DNA from: Actinoallomurus spadix | Lineage (GTDB): Bacteria > Actinomycetota > Actinomycetes > Streptosporangiales > Streptosporangiaceae | Length of the DNA: 64,000 nucleotides | NCBI RefSeq assembly: GCF_024055725.1 | Contig: NZ_JAMXMX010000005.1 | Coordinates: forward strand, 124,001 to 188,000 | Direction: 5' to 3' | Shown: in pieces, positions 42,797 to 50,935 of the stretch | Numbering within the stretch: position 1 is the first letter of the stretch | Layout: each line of letters begins with the position of its first letter | Position numbers and translations under genes: made by a program | The notes under the pieces: model-generated | Database searches by the model: none | Seen by the model: the letters and a program-made list of their open reading frames with translations, nothing else | Told to the model about the DNA's origin: nothing

Positions 42797-44232
42797 CGCG
42801 TGAACACTCCCATCTGGGTCGGCGGGCCGACCTCGGTGTCGTCGTCACCGACCGGGACGTACCGGACCTGGTAGCCGTACGCTCCGGCGACCCGCCCCGC
42901 CCACGCGTGGAACTCCGCACGGGTCCACTCGAACCGGTGGTCCGGGTGCCGGAACCCGGTGAGGCCCTCGTAGCGGACGTTGTGCTCGGCGTTCGGCGTG
43001 GTGACGACCACGACGCGGGGCCGGGCGTCGCCGAAGACGACGCGCTCGACGGCGGGCAGCCGCGGCACGTCCACGTGCTCGATGACCTCCATCAGGACCG
43101 CCGCGTCGTACCCGTGGAACCGGTCGTCGGCGTACGTCAGCGCGGCCGTGAACAGGCTCAGGCGCTCCTCCTGGGCCTGCGGGAGCCGGTCGGCCCTGAG
43201 CCGGCGCTGGGCGATCATCATGGCCCGCGGCGAGACGTCGGCGCCCGCGACGAAGCGGAAGTACGGGTCCTGCAGCAGCCGGGACAGCAGCCTCCCGGAG
43301 CCGCAGCCGAGGTCGATGACCCGCCGCGCCTCCTCGGCCCGCAGCACGTCGAGCACCGTCTGGATCCGGCGCTCGGCCAGCGGCACCGGCGGGGCCGCCG
43401 CCTCGGTGCCGGCCTCCGCGTCGCCCGGCTCCGCGGCCGTCGGGTCGGACGCGACGGGTTCCTCGTCGATCGGGTCGCGGTCGAGCGCGTCGTCGGGGCG
43501 GTCGTCGGCCTCAGCGAGCCGGGCCAGCGCCGTACGGACCAGGCCGCGCCGGTTCGCGAGGTACCGGCGGGTGATCCGGCCGCGCTCCGGATGGGCCGCC
43601 AGCCAGCCCTCGCCCGCCCGGATGAGCTTGTCGACCTCGTCCGGCGCGATCCAGTAGTGCTTCGAGTCGTCGAGGACGGGCAGCAGGACGTACACCTGGT
43701 TCAGGGCGTCCGACAGTTTCAGTTCGCCTTCGATCGTGAGCGTGACGTACCGCGAGTCGCCCCACTGGGGGAACTCCGGGTCGAGCGGCACCGGCCGGGC
43801 CGTCACCCGCCAGCCCAGCGGCTCGAACAGCCGCCGGGCCGCCTCGGGACCGCCCCGGCACGGCAGCGCGGGCAGCGTGATCTCCAGCGGGATCGGCGTG
43901 GCCGCCAGCTCGGCCCGGTCCCGGCTCGCGCCGCGCATCGCGGTGCGGAAGACGCTCGCCATCGCCGACGCCAGCAGGGACGACGCGGCGTACGGCCGGT
44001 CGTTGACGTACTGCCCGAGGGACAGGTCCGGCGTCTTGCGCGCCTTCGCCAGCTTGATCGGGTCGACGTCGAGCAGCAGCGCCGCGGTGCACCGGCCGGG
44101 TGACGCGTCGGGGTAGAAGACGTGCGCGGTCCCGAATGACTGCGCGAACGTCTGCACCCGGTCAGGATGCTTGACCAGCAGGTATCCGAGGTCGGTCGCC
44201 GGGCGAACGGTCGTCGTGATCGTCAGCAGCAC
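42793..44232 (-). CDS. hen1: 3'-terminal RNA ribose 2'-O-methyltransferase Hen1
   Basis: This 479-residue protein methylates the 2'-OH at the RNA break during repair so the same site resists renewed ribotoxin attack, and it activates the Pnkp ligase. The N-terminal half (LLTITTTVRPATDLGYLLVKHP, SFGTAHVFYPDASPGRCTAALLLDVDP) is the Hen1 N-domain that contacts Pnkp. The C-terminal methyltransferase has RVIDLGCGSGRLL (SAM motif I) and the metal motif AAVLMEVIEHVDVPRL near residue 380 (E-x-x-E-H), with VVVTTPNAEHN supplying the further His. An acidic, disordered linker lies between (EEPVASDPTAAEPGDAEAG). The start is GTG 44232. It is the first gene of the two-gene repair operon. Confidence 0.92.
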   Translation of the reverse strand: MLLTITTTVRPATDLGYLLVKHPDRVQTFAQSFGTAHVFYPDASPGRCTAALLLDVDPIKLAKARKTPDLSLGQYVNDRPYAASSLLASAMASVFRTAMRGASRDRAELAATPIPLEITLPALPCRGGPEAARRLFEPLGWRVTARPVPLDPEFPQWGDSRYVTLTIEGELKLSDALNQVYVLLPVLDDSKHYWIAPDEVDKLIRAGEGWLAAHPERGRITRRYLANRRGLVRTALARLAEADDRPDDALDRDPIDEEPVASDPTAAEPGDAEAGTEAAAPPVPLAERRIQTVLDVLRAEEARRVIDLGCGSGRLLSRLLQDPYFRFVAGADVSPRAMMIAQRRLRADRLPQAQEERLSLFTAALTYADDRFHGYDAAVLMEVIEHVDVPRLPAVERVVFGDARPRVVVVTTPNAEHNVRYEGLTGFRHPDHRFEWTRAEFHAWAGRVAGAYGYQVRYVPVGDDDTEVGPPTQMGVFTR

Positions 44233-44280
44233 ACGGGACAGTGTCCCGGATCACGGCCTTCCTCCCGCAATTGTTTTTTG

Positions 44281-44991
44281 CTATGCGGAAACGCCGTGAT
44301 CGGCGTCCACCGCGTTCGCCGGCACCTCCACGGTGAAGGGCACCCCGTAATCCAGGAAGTCCAGATGATCGTCACCGGTGGCCTTGGAGACCTGGAGGGG
44401 GTACGGCTTTCCGGTCGTCGCCACGAACATGCGATCACCGTCCTCTTTGAGGAGGAGCGCCGGATGCCCGTTGACGACCTCGGTACCGCCCTTGGTGACC
44501 TCGCCGTCCGCCGTCGCGAAGGCGCTGAATTTCGTCAGGTCGGTGAACGGTTCGAACTCCTTGATCTGCTTGGAGAACCAGCGGTCGCCCACCGCGCGGG
44601 CCACGAGGTCACCTCCCATGGCGCGCAGCAGCTGTGGACTGCGGAGGTAGAGCTTGCCCTGCACCGAACGGATCTGCAGGGCGACCCTTTTCCTCTTGAC
44701 CGGCATGGTCATGGTTCCGGCGCTCTTGCCCTGCCCGATCTGCAGGTTCATGGTGAGCACGCCGTCGTCCGTCGTCATCCTGCCCTTGAGGTGGACGGAG
44801 CTCGCGTTGGCCAGCGCGTTCCGCGCCAAGGTGAGGATCTCCGCGCCCGGCTTCGCCGTAATGTCCTCGGCCGCCGGTGTGGGCGTCGTGTGAGCGCGCG
44901 GCTTCGGCGCACCTCCGCAGGCGACGGCGGCGCCGAGGATCGACAGCCCGGCGAGAACCGTGCTCGCCCGTCGTGGGGTGTTGGTCTTCAT
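44281..44991 (-). CDS. LppX/LprG-like lipoprotein
   Basis: This 236-residue exported lipoprotein has the signal STVLAGLSILGAAVAC, with lipidation at C25 (L-G-A-A-V-A-C). A Thr/Pro linker (HTTPTPAAEDI) follows. The mature domain opens AEILTLARNALANASSVHLKGRM and continues with NLQIGQGKSAGTMTM and VQGKLYLRSPQLLRAM. This has the layout of LppX/LprA/LprF/LprG-type half-barrel lipoproteins, which carry lipids in the mycobacterial envelope; a lipid role here is inference. It is monocistronic. The Ser/Thr kinase gene upstream ends 82 bases before it on the same strand, so joint transcription is possible. Confidence 0.75.
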   Translation of the reverse strand: MKTNTPRRASTVLAGLSILGAAVACGGAPKPRAHTTPTPAAEDITAKPGAEILTLARNALANASSVHLKGRMTTDDGVLTMNLQIGQGKSAGTMTMPVKRKRVALQIRSVQGKLYLRSPQLLRAMGGDLVARAVGDRWFSKQIKEFEPFTDLTKFSAFATADGEVTKGGTEVVNGHPALLLKEDGDRMFVATTGKPYPLQVSKATGDDHLDFLDYGVPFTVEVPANAVDADHGVSA

Positions 44992-45073
44992 GACTGACCG
45001 ACGCGCGATCCCACCGTGGAGTTTACCGAGCCTTGACCATTCGAGCAGGATCGAAGACCCGCTCCCCTTCCGG

Positions 45074-46792
45074 TCAGCGCCACGACGCCTTGGCGAGGAC
45101 CTCTGGAAGGTCGGGATCGGAGGTCACGTCGATGACGAGGATCTGCCGGTCGGCGACGTACCACTCGCGCTCGGTGTAGCCGCTGGTGGTCCGGTGCGCG
45201 CCGTTCTGCTCGGCGCAGTTGACGGCGTATTCGCTGTACGTGGCGGGACGCCCGCCGATCTGCCGCTGCTCGGTCACGACTGGTTTGTCCGGCGTGACGA
45301 TGAAGTCCGCCGGGAAGGCCGGGCACGGCTCGACGTCGGACGCCGGGTAGTACATCTGCTTTCCCGCCAGATAACTGCCGAAGCCGTGCGCCGCGGTATT
45401 GATCTGTTTCGCGCCCATCACCCAGAAGCCGTTGCACGGCGTTCTGAAGAACGATGCCTTCGGATCGGTGCACGGGCCGGTTAGCACGTGGGTCCCGCTC
45501 TCGGTCTCGGCGACCGTCCAGCCGGAGCGCATCGGCAGGCCCAGTGAGTCGAACCACGTGAGGTTCCGAGGGGTCGGCGTGGGCGAGGGCGTCCGCGTGC
45601 CGCCGGTGCCGGTCTTCCAGGGGGCGAGCGTCACGGTGACGGCCACGAGCGCCGCCACGACCGCCGCTCCGGCGCCGACGAGCAACGCCGTCCTCCCGCC
45701 GGGCCGTGGCCGGGGTGCGGGCGGCCCGCCCGCGGGTCCGTACGAGCCGGTTCCCGGCCCGTACGGACCGGCGGCGGGCATGGTGACGGGCGGCGCCGTG
45801 CCGGGCACGCCGGGCGGGGTGCCGGGAGCCCATCGAGCGGTCGGTCCGGCCACCCCCGGCACCGTGCCCTGACCGGAGGACGAGCCTCGGCCGGAGAACG
45901 AGCCCTGACCGGAGAACGGGGCCGGATCGGGAGACGTGCCCTGACCGGGAGACGAGGCCTGGCCGGAGAGCAGGCCCTGGCCGGAGGGCGGCAGGGGCTC
46001 CTCACCGAGCAGCCAGGCCAGGGCCTGCCGCGCCGACGGCCGCCGGGCCGGGTCCTTGTCCAGGCAGGCCGCCGCGATCTCCCGCAGGGGCCCCTGAAGG
46101 TCGCCGAGGTCCGGCGCCGCGTGCTGGATCCGGCTCACCACCGCGCCGAGGTGGTCCTGCCCGAACGGGGCCCGGCCCGTGGCCGCGTACACGATCGTGC
46201 CGCCCCAGGCGAACATGTCCGCCGCCCGGCCCGGCGGCTTGTTGCGCAGTTGCTCCGGCGCCATGAACGCCGGGGTCCCGGTGATGTGCCCGCTGATGGT
46301 CGCGTCGACGACGTGCGCCACCCCGAAGTCGATCACCCGGGGCCCGTCGGGCCCCATCAGGACGTTCGCGGGCTTGAAATCACGGTGGACGACGCCTGCC
46401 TGGTGGATGGCCACGAGGGCGGTCGCCGTGCCGATGGCCAGCCGCTGGAGTGCCGAGCCGCGCAGCGGGGCGCCGTCCCCGACCACCTGACGCAGCGACG
46501 GGCCGTCGATGAACTCGCTGACGATGTAGGGCACCTCGCCCTCGACGTCGGCCGCGAGGATCCGTGCCGTGCAGAACGGGTCGACCTTCCGCGCGGCGGC
46601 CAGTTCCTTGGCGAAGTAACGTCGGTCGCGCGCGTCACCGGCGGATCGCAGGAGCTTGACGGCCACCCGCTCCCCTGACGGCGACTCGCCGAGGCAGACG
46701 ACGCCCTGGCCGCCCTCCCCCAGACGGCCGAGCAGGCGGTGGCCGCCGACCTCCGTGGGGTCCTGGGCGGTCAGCGGCTGCAGAGAAGGCAT
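45074..46792 (-). CDS. membrane Ser/Thr protein kinase with extracellular domain
   Basis: This 572-residue PknB-type receptor kinase has its kinase domain at residues 18-275: LLGRLGEGGQGVVCLGE (glycine loop), VAVKLL (K46), GVVHRDFKPANVLM (HRD 136-138), RVIDFGVAH (DFG 155-157) and AFMAPEQL. A juxtamembrane region of about 90 residues repeats S/P-G-Q-G (SGQGLLSGQASSPGQG) and is Pro/Gly-rich. A single membrane segment (TALLVGAGAAVVAALVAVTVTLAP) follows, then an extracellular domain of about 150 residues with four cysteines (GPCTDP, TPCNGF, EPCPAF, VNCAEQ), probably two disulfides. ATG 46792 is chosen; a TTG six codons upstream is less likely. No PASTA repeats are present, so the ligand differs from PknB. 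Confidence 0.88.
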   Translation of the reverse strand: MPSLQPLTAQDPTEVGGHRLLGRLGEGGQGVVCLGESPSGERVAVKLLRSAGDARDRRYFAKELAAARKVDPFCTARILAADVEGEVPYIVSEFIDGPSLRQVVGDGAPLRGSALQRLAIGTATALVAIHQAGVVHRDFKPANVLMGPDGPRVIDFGVAHVVDATISGHITGTPAFMAPEQLRNKPPGRAADMFAWGGTIVYAATGRAPFGQDHLGAVVSRIQHAAPDLGDLQGPLREIAAACLDKDPARRPSARQALAWLLGEEPLPPSGQGLLSGQASSPGQGTSPDPAPFSGQGSFSGRGSSSGQGTVPGVAGPTARWAPGTPPGVPGTAPPVTMPAAGPYGPGTGSYGPAGGPPAPRPRPGGRTALLVGAGAAVVAALVAVTVTLAPWKTGTGGTRTPSPTPTPRNLTWFDSLGLPMRSGWTVAETESGTHVLTGPCTDPKASFFRTPCNGFWVMGAKQINTAAHGFGSYLAGKQMYYPASDVEPCPAFPADFIVTPDKPVVTEQRQIGGRPATYSEYAVNCAEQNGAHRTTSGYTEREWYVADRQILVIDVTSDPDLPEVLAKASWR

Positions 46793-46815
46793 GGCGGGAT
46801 TGTGCCTCAAAAAGG

Positions 46816-46850
46816 TGATCGCCCGGCATAGCCGACATGCCGGGCGATCA
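46816..46850 (-). terminator. Rho-independent terminator after the LLM oxidoreductase gene
   Basis: TGATCGCCCGGCAT and ATGCCGGGCGATCA form a perfect 14-bp stem with a 7-base loop. On the minus strand it is followed by CCTTTTTG. It lies 13 bases past the oxidoreductase stop and separates it from the kinase gene. Confidence 0.9.
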
Positions 46851-46863
46851 ACGGGTCATACCG

Positions 46864-47793
46864 TTACATCTGGGGAAGGACCTCACTCGCGATGAGCTCG
46901 AGATGGTCGAGATCGTCGAGGTCGAGCACCTGGAGGTACATCCGTTCGGCGCCGATCTCGCGGAACCGCCCGATCTTCTCCACCACCTCGGCCGGCGTTC
47001 CGGCCAGACCGTTCAGGCGGAGCTCGTCGACCTTCCGGCCGATCGCGGCCGCCCGGCGCGCGATCTCCGCCTCGTCCCGGCCACAGCACACGACCTGCGC
47101 GGCCGAGAAGGTCATCGACTGGCAGGCCCGGCCGCCCTGCTCACAGGCGGCGCGCACGCGCTCGTACGCGGCCTCGGTCTCCGGCAGCCCGTTGAACGGC
47201 ACGTTGTACTCGTCGGCGTACCGCGCGGCCAGCCGGGGCGTCCGCTTCGCGCCGACACCCCCGATGATCACCGGCGGCCGGGGCTGCTGCGCGGGCTTCG
47301 GCAGGGCGGGCGAGTCCGCCACCTGGTAGTACTCGCCGTCGAACGAGAACGCCTTGCCGATCGGCTTCTCCCACAGCCCCGTGACGATCTGCAGCTGCTC
47401 CTCCAGCCGGTCGAAGCGCTCCCGCAGGCTCGGGAACGGAATGCCGTACGCGGTGTGCTCCTCCTCGAACCACCCCGTGCCCAGCCCGAGCTCGACGCGT
47501 CCTCCGCTCATCTGGTCGACGTTCGCCACGGCGATGGCGAGCGGACCGGGCGACCGGAAGGTCGCGGCGGTCACCAGCGTGCCGAGACGGATCCGCCGCG
47601 TCTCCCGGGCCAGCCCGGCCAGGGTGATCCAGGCGTCGGACGGGCCCGGCAGACCACTGACGTCCCCCATCTTCAGGTAATGGTCAGAGCGGAAGAACGC
47701 GTCGAAGCCGCACTCCTCGGTGGCCTGGGCGACCCGGAGCAGAGTGTCGTAGCTCGCCCCCTGCTGGGGCTCTGTGAAGATCCGCAGAAGCAT
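46864..47793 (-). CDS. LLM-class F420-dependent oxidoreductase
   Basis: This 309-residue luciferase-like (beta/alpha)8 protein belongs to the group that uses coenzyme F420 in actinobacteria. The N-terminus LLRIFTEPQQGASYDTLLRVAQATEECGFDAFFRSDHYLKM holds the cofactor-binding region, ETRRIRLGTLVTAATFRSPGPLAI the second strand pair, and MSGGRVELGLGTGWFEEEHTAYGI the conserved G-x-G-W motif. RPPVIIGGVGAKRTPRLAARYADEYN binds the phosphate end. An ATG at 47802 directly abuts the AGGAGG site. ATG 47793 lies nine bases from it and is therefore the start. Substrate unknown; it stands alone, ending at a clear terminator. Confidence 0.9.
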   Translation of the reverse strand: MLLRIFTEPQQGASYDTLLRVAQATEECGFDAFFRSDHYLKMGDVSGLPGPSDAWITLAGLARETRRIRLGTLVTAATFRSPGPLAIAVANVDQMSGGRVELGLGTGWFEEEHTAYGIPFPSLRERFDRLEEQLQIVTGLWEKPIGKAFSFDGEYYQVADSPALPKPAQQPRPPVIIGGVGAKRTPRLAARYADEYNVPFNGLPETEAAYERVRAACEQGGRACQSMTFSAAQVVCCGRDEAEIARRAAAIGRKVDELRLNGLAGTPAEVVEKIGRFREIGAERMYLQVLDLDDLDHLELIASEVLPQM

Positions 47794-47838
47794 GGCTCCC
47801 ATCCTCCTACCCCGGGGCCGTCCAATGCACTATTTGGT

Positions 47839-49650
47839 CTAGACCTCTTCGCCGCGCCGTGCGCGGCCGATCCACACCAGAAGGAGGCCGAGGGCGGCGA
47901 ATCCGAGCCCCGCCAGCGCGACCGTCCCGTACGGGAAGCCGGTGTGCGGCAGGCGGCGGACGCCCGGGACCGGCCGCGCAGGCATCGGCCGGGCGTTCCG
48001 GGTGTGGCAGGCGACACTGTTGTTGGCCGGGTTCTCGTCCGGCGTCCCCGACGTGACGGTGTTGAGGCAGCGGAGCCTGCCAGGGCGTGCGTGCGGCCGG
48101 GCCCGCACGGTCAGCCGGAGTTTGCGGGTCCTGCCCGGGGGGATCGCGCCGAGGGGGCAGACGAATCCCGATCCCTGGGTCAGGCAGTGGTGGTCCTTGC
48201 CGATCACGATCGGCGTGTCCCCGCTCGGGGCGGGCCGCTCCGGTGCGATCCCGGGCCCGATCGGCGCCTCGGCCGGACCGTCGCGATGGATGCCGCTACC
48301 GGCCGGGGCCTCCTTGCCGGGCGCGGCCGCGACGCGGGCGGGGGACGAAGCGCACGTCGGCACCGCCGGCCGGCCGGTGAGAGCTCCCGCGCCGTCCGTC
48401 ACGGAGCCGCACGCCGGAGCGTCCTGGCGTCCCGCGCAGGCACCGCACGCCTGGGCGCTCTGCCGTCCCGCGCAGGCGTCGCACGCCGTCCCGGCCGCCG
48501 GGGTGTCCGCCGCGGGCGGGCGCGCGTCCTGCCGGTCCGCCGTGGCGCCTCCCGTCACCGGCTGCCGCACCGCGCACGCGCCGCACGCCTGCCCGGCCGC
48601 CGGGGCACCCGCCGCAGGACGCGGCGCCTCCTGCCGATCCGCGGTCGCGCCCGTCTCGTCCGGCCGCCGCACCGCGCACGCGTCGCACGCCGGACGCCCT
48701 TCCTCGGCGCCGCAGCGGGGAGCCGCGGCCTGCTGGGCCTGAGCCGCCGCGCACGGCGGGACGGCGGGCGCCGAGTCGTTCGGCCACGCGCCCGGCTCAT
48801 CCGCCACCGAGCTGCGGACGACGACCGCCTCCGCGGTCACCGGGCCCGCGTTGGTCACGGTGATCTCGTAGGGGACCTCTCCCCCGGGGCGTACGGTCTC
48901 CGGAAGGTCGTCCCCGGTGACCGCCAGGTCGGTCGGCTGCGACGCCGTGACCGGAGGAAAGGCCATCTCCCGCGCCGCGGACCCCGGCCGGCCGTCCCAG
49001 GAGACCCTGGCCGGGCTGGACAGGGTCCGCCCGGTCGGCGTCCTCGGGTCCACTCGCGCGGTGAAGCCGCCGTTCCTGGCCTGCCGGGCCGGGAGGAGGC
49101 CGATCCGGCAGACGAGATCACGGCCGTGCCATCCACACTTCGGCGGCATGGTGATGATCTTCAGATCGCGGTTGGGCGTCGTCGTGAGCGTGACGTTCCG
49201 CACCGGAGCCGAGCCGGTGTTCCGCACCGAGTAGGGCCAGGTGTAGGTCCTGCCGGGCACGACGGCGCCGTGCGGCGCCCGGGTGTCGAGGATGATCCTC
49301 GGACGTGGTGGAAGGTGCTCGTTCCATCCCTTCCGGTCGTGCGTGCCCCGCGTCGGCCGACGATCCCGTTCCGTGGCGTCGCGGTCTCGTTCCGGGCGTG
49401 CCGAACGGTCCTCATGCCGCCCGGCGGCGGGGCCGTGCTCCCCGTCCGCGAACCCGTGCTCGGAACCGCCGGGCGCGTGCTCCCGCCCGGCGGGCCGGTG
49501 GTCGTGCGCGCGTGCCGACGGACCCGCCGGCCCGTCGGCACGCGCGGGATCGTGCGACGCGAGCGGCGGAATCGTGAAGCACGAAACGGCCGCCGCCGCC
49601 GCGATGCCCCGGGTTCCGGCACGCGTGGCGCGGCCCGAGAAGTCGATCAT
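47839..49650 (-). CDS. LPXTG-type cell-wall surface protein with Cys-x-x-Cys tandem repeats
   Basis: This 603-residue exported protein has a signal segment (RGIAAAAAVSCFTIPPLASH), a His/Arg/Asp-rich disordered region (HDRPAGREHAPGG-like), and two DUF11-like beta modules: GRTYTWPYSVRNTGSAPVRNVTLT (about residues 135-230) and GGEVPYEITVTNAGPVTAEAVV (about 255-290). A later module ends GRTRKLRLTVRARPHARPG with ENPANNSVAC. Between the modules lies a Cys-rich tandem repeat (residues 322-416). The C-terminus has sorting signal LPHTG (567-571), a membrane helix (TVALAGLGFAALGLLLVWIG) and RARRGEEV. ATG 49650 follows GGGGGA. It is monocistronic; sortase must be encoded elsewhere. Confidence 0.85.
   Translation of the reverse strand: MIDFSGRATRAGTRGIAAAAAVSCFTIPPLASHDPARADGPAGPSARAHDHRPAGREHAPGGSEHGFADGEHGPAAGRHEDRSARPERDRDATERDRRPTRGTHDRKGWNEHLPPRPRIILDTRAPHGAVVPGRTYTWPYSVRNTGSAPVRNVTLTTTPNRDLKIITMPPKCGWHGRDLVCRIGLLPARQARNGGFTARVDPRTPTGRTLSSPARVSWDGRPGSAAREMAFPPVTASQPTDLAVTGDDLPETVRPGGEVPYEITVTNAGPVTAEAVVVRSSVADEPGAWPNDSAPAVPPCAAAQAQQAAAPRCGAEEGRPACDACAVRRPDETGATADRQEAPRPAAGAPAAGQACGACAVRQPVTGGATADRQDARPPAADTPAAGTACDACAGRQSAQACGACAGRQDAPACGSVTDGAGALTGRPAVPTCASSPARVAAAPGKEAPAGSGIHRDGPAEAPIGPGIAPERPAPSGDTPIVIGKDHHCLTQGSGFVCPLGAIPPGRTRKLRLTVRARPHARPGRLRCLNTVTSGTPDENPANNSVACHTRNARPMPARPVPGVRRLPHTGFPYGTVALAGLGFAALGLLLVWIGRARRGEEV
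48400..48690 (-). repeat. Cys-x-x-Cys coding tandem repeat inside the wall protein
   Basis: Two 34-residue units (ACDACAVRRPDETGATADRQ and ACGACAVRQPVTGGATADRQ with their Ala/Pro tails) are followed by two 12-residue units (ACDACAGRQSAQ, ACGACAGRQDAP) and a final ACGS. Cys pairs therefore recur at 34, 34, 12 and 12 residues. The region is Pro/Ala-rich between pairs. Repeats are imperfect at DNA level. Confidence 0.8.
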
Positions 49651-49842
49651 CTTTGTCCCCCGTGACGTGCTCGGATGCTTTCGACAACGCCCCGTTGTAA
49701 CGGACCTCCGGATGGCCACCTAGCAGCGTGTCAGCGTGTCGTCACAATGTGTGATGGTAAAAACCTAGGCGATCATGCCGAGATCCGAACGCGCCCGGAC
49801 ACACGGCGCCAGTTTCGGTCACGCCGGTTCAGGAGCCGACCG

Positions 49843-49866
49843 TGCCCCTGAAAAGGTCACCAGGGG
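49843..49866. terminator. possible terminator in the 258-base gap 49651-49907
   Basis: GCCCCTG and CAGGGGC pair around a 10-base loop, 42 bases past the end of the minus-strand zinc-finger-like gene. Otherwise the gap contains the A/T-richer promoter of the wall-protein gene (GGTAAAAACCTAGG near 49750) and no gene. Confidence 0.35.
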
Positions 49867-49907
49867 CGCGACCTGCGGAAAGTCCACCGTGGGGATACGA
49901 TCGGCCT

Positions 49908-50279
49908 TCACAGGCCCATACGGTCCTCACAGGCCGGGCAGGAGGCTTCGACGTAGCGCACGGGGAGCTGCTCCTCGTTCCACTCCATCGACGCCAGGAC
50001 CCCACAGCCGAAGCACACCGGGCACAGACCGACGCCTGATAGCGCCTGCCGTACGGCGATCAGGAGCCGGCTGGGCGGCAGGCCGCGGATGACCTCGTCC
50101 ACCTCGTCGCGCGTGCACCGGATGCGGATGTGGCCCGTCCCCTCGCACTGCGGGCAGTCCCCCAGCCGCAGCAGGGCGGGATCCTTCTGGATGGTGACCA
50201 GCTCGCCACTGCCGATGCACATCTGGCACGGCATCACGATCCCCTGGAACGCCCCGTCCCCGATGGTCTCGTCACTCAC
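49908..50279 (-). CDS. hypothetical protein with DnaJ-like Cys-x-x-Cys-x-Gly-x-Gly motifs
   Basis: This 123-residue soluble protein starts at GTG 50279 behind AAGGGGGG. It has CQMCIGSGE (residues ~18-26), CPQCEGTGH (~42-50), CPVCFGCGV (~85-93) and a terminal CPACED. That is four Cys-x-x-Cys pairs, the first three with the following Gly-x-Gly spacing of the DnaJ zinc-binding region. The pairs would make two zinc centres. It carries no J domain or chaperone part. A middle amphipathic helix (EVDEVIRGLPPSRLLIAVRQAL) separates the pairs. Function is unknown. It is monocistronic, and 170 bases without a gene (50280-50450) separate it from the thioesterase. Confidence 0.65.
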   Translation of the reverse strand: MSDETIGDGAFQGIVMPCQMCIGSGELVTIQKDPALLRLGDCPQCEGTGHIRIRCTRDEVDEVIRGLPPSRLLIAVRQALSGVGLCPVCFGCGVLASMEWNEEQLPVRYVEASCPACEDRMGL

Positions 50280-50450
50280 GCGCGCCCCCCTTCACGGCCA
50301 CCCGGTCCGCCGGCCGCCGGTACGGTGCCGGATCGACCAGGACCGGACCCTCACCTGCCAGCTTCCTCCACCGGGAGCGGCGGCACCGCCGTTTCTCCGA
50401 GGTAGCCCACCTTCGGAAACGCGCGAATCACCCCGGACGGGAAAAGCCGG

Positions 50451-50858
50451 CTAGGCAAGCAGGGCGTAGACGGTCGTCGCGTGCGCGGCGACGGCTCCGC
50501 CGGCGGCCAGCTCGATGTCCGCGAAGGCCAGCGTCCGGCCGATCTTGGTGATCCGCGCCGTGACGACCACGTCGGCGTCCACGACCGGGCGCTGGAAGGC
50601 GCTGGACTGCTGCACCGTCGTCATCGGCACGTACGCGCCGCGGGCCGCCGACACGGCGATCACCGTGGCGGTGTCGGCGGCGGCCATCAGGGCCTGACCG
50701 GACAGCGCCCCGCCCTCCCTGGCCAGCCGCGGCGACCAGGGCAGGCGCAGCACCGCGACCCGGTCCCCGACCTCCTCGACGACCAGGCCCAGGTCCTGCA
50801 CCCAGGGCGAGAAGTTCTCCTTCAGGATCGCGTTGCCGTCGGCGGCGCTCAGCGTCAT
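50451..50858 (-). CDS. hotdog-fold thioesterase (PaaI/4HBT family)
   Basis: This 135-residue hotdog-fold protein hydrolyses or binds acyl-CoA thioesters. It opens LSAADGNAILKENFSPWVQDLGLVVEEV, then VAVLRLPWSPRLAREGGALSGQALMAAADTATVIAV, the G-G-x-x-x-G-x-x-x-x-x-x-D segment in which the Asp is the catalytic acid. MTTVQQSSAFQRPV and the second beta block VVVTARITKIGRTLAFADIEL complete the fold. The frame is open further upstream, but the core begins at ATG 50856-50858; the ribosome site is weak. It lies downstream of the RNA methyltransferase on the same strand but is separated from it by a strong terminator. Confidence 0.82.
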   Translation of the reverse strand: MTLSAADGNAILKENFSPWVQDLGLVVEEVGDRVAVLRLPWSPRLAREGGALSGQALMAAADTATVIAVSAARGAYVPMTTVQQSSAFQRPVVDADVVVTARITKIGRTLAFADIELAAGGAVAAHATTVYALLA

Positions 50859-50893
50859 GCCGCCATCATCCCCGAACGGGAGCCGCGAGGAAG

Positions 50894-50927
50894 CCCCGTC
50901 AGGGCGCGCACACGCGCCCTGACGGGG
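50894..50927 (-). terminator. terminator between the RNA methyltransferase and thioesterase genes
   Basis: CCCCGTCAGGGCGCG and CGCGCCCTGACGGGG are perfectly complementary (15 bp) with a CACA loop, 8 bases beyond the methyltransferase stop on the minus strand. Confidence 0.85.
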
Positions 50928-50935
50928 GACCGGAG

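Noticed and set aside
47794-47802. ATG 47802 as start of the LLM oxidoreductase
   Set aside because: AGGAGG directly abuts it, leaving no spacing; ATG 47793 is nine bases from the site.
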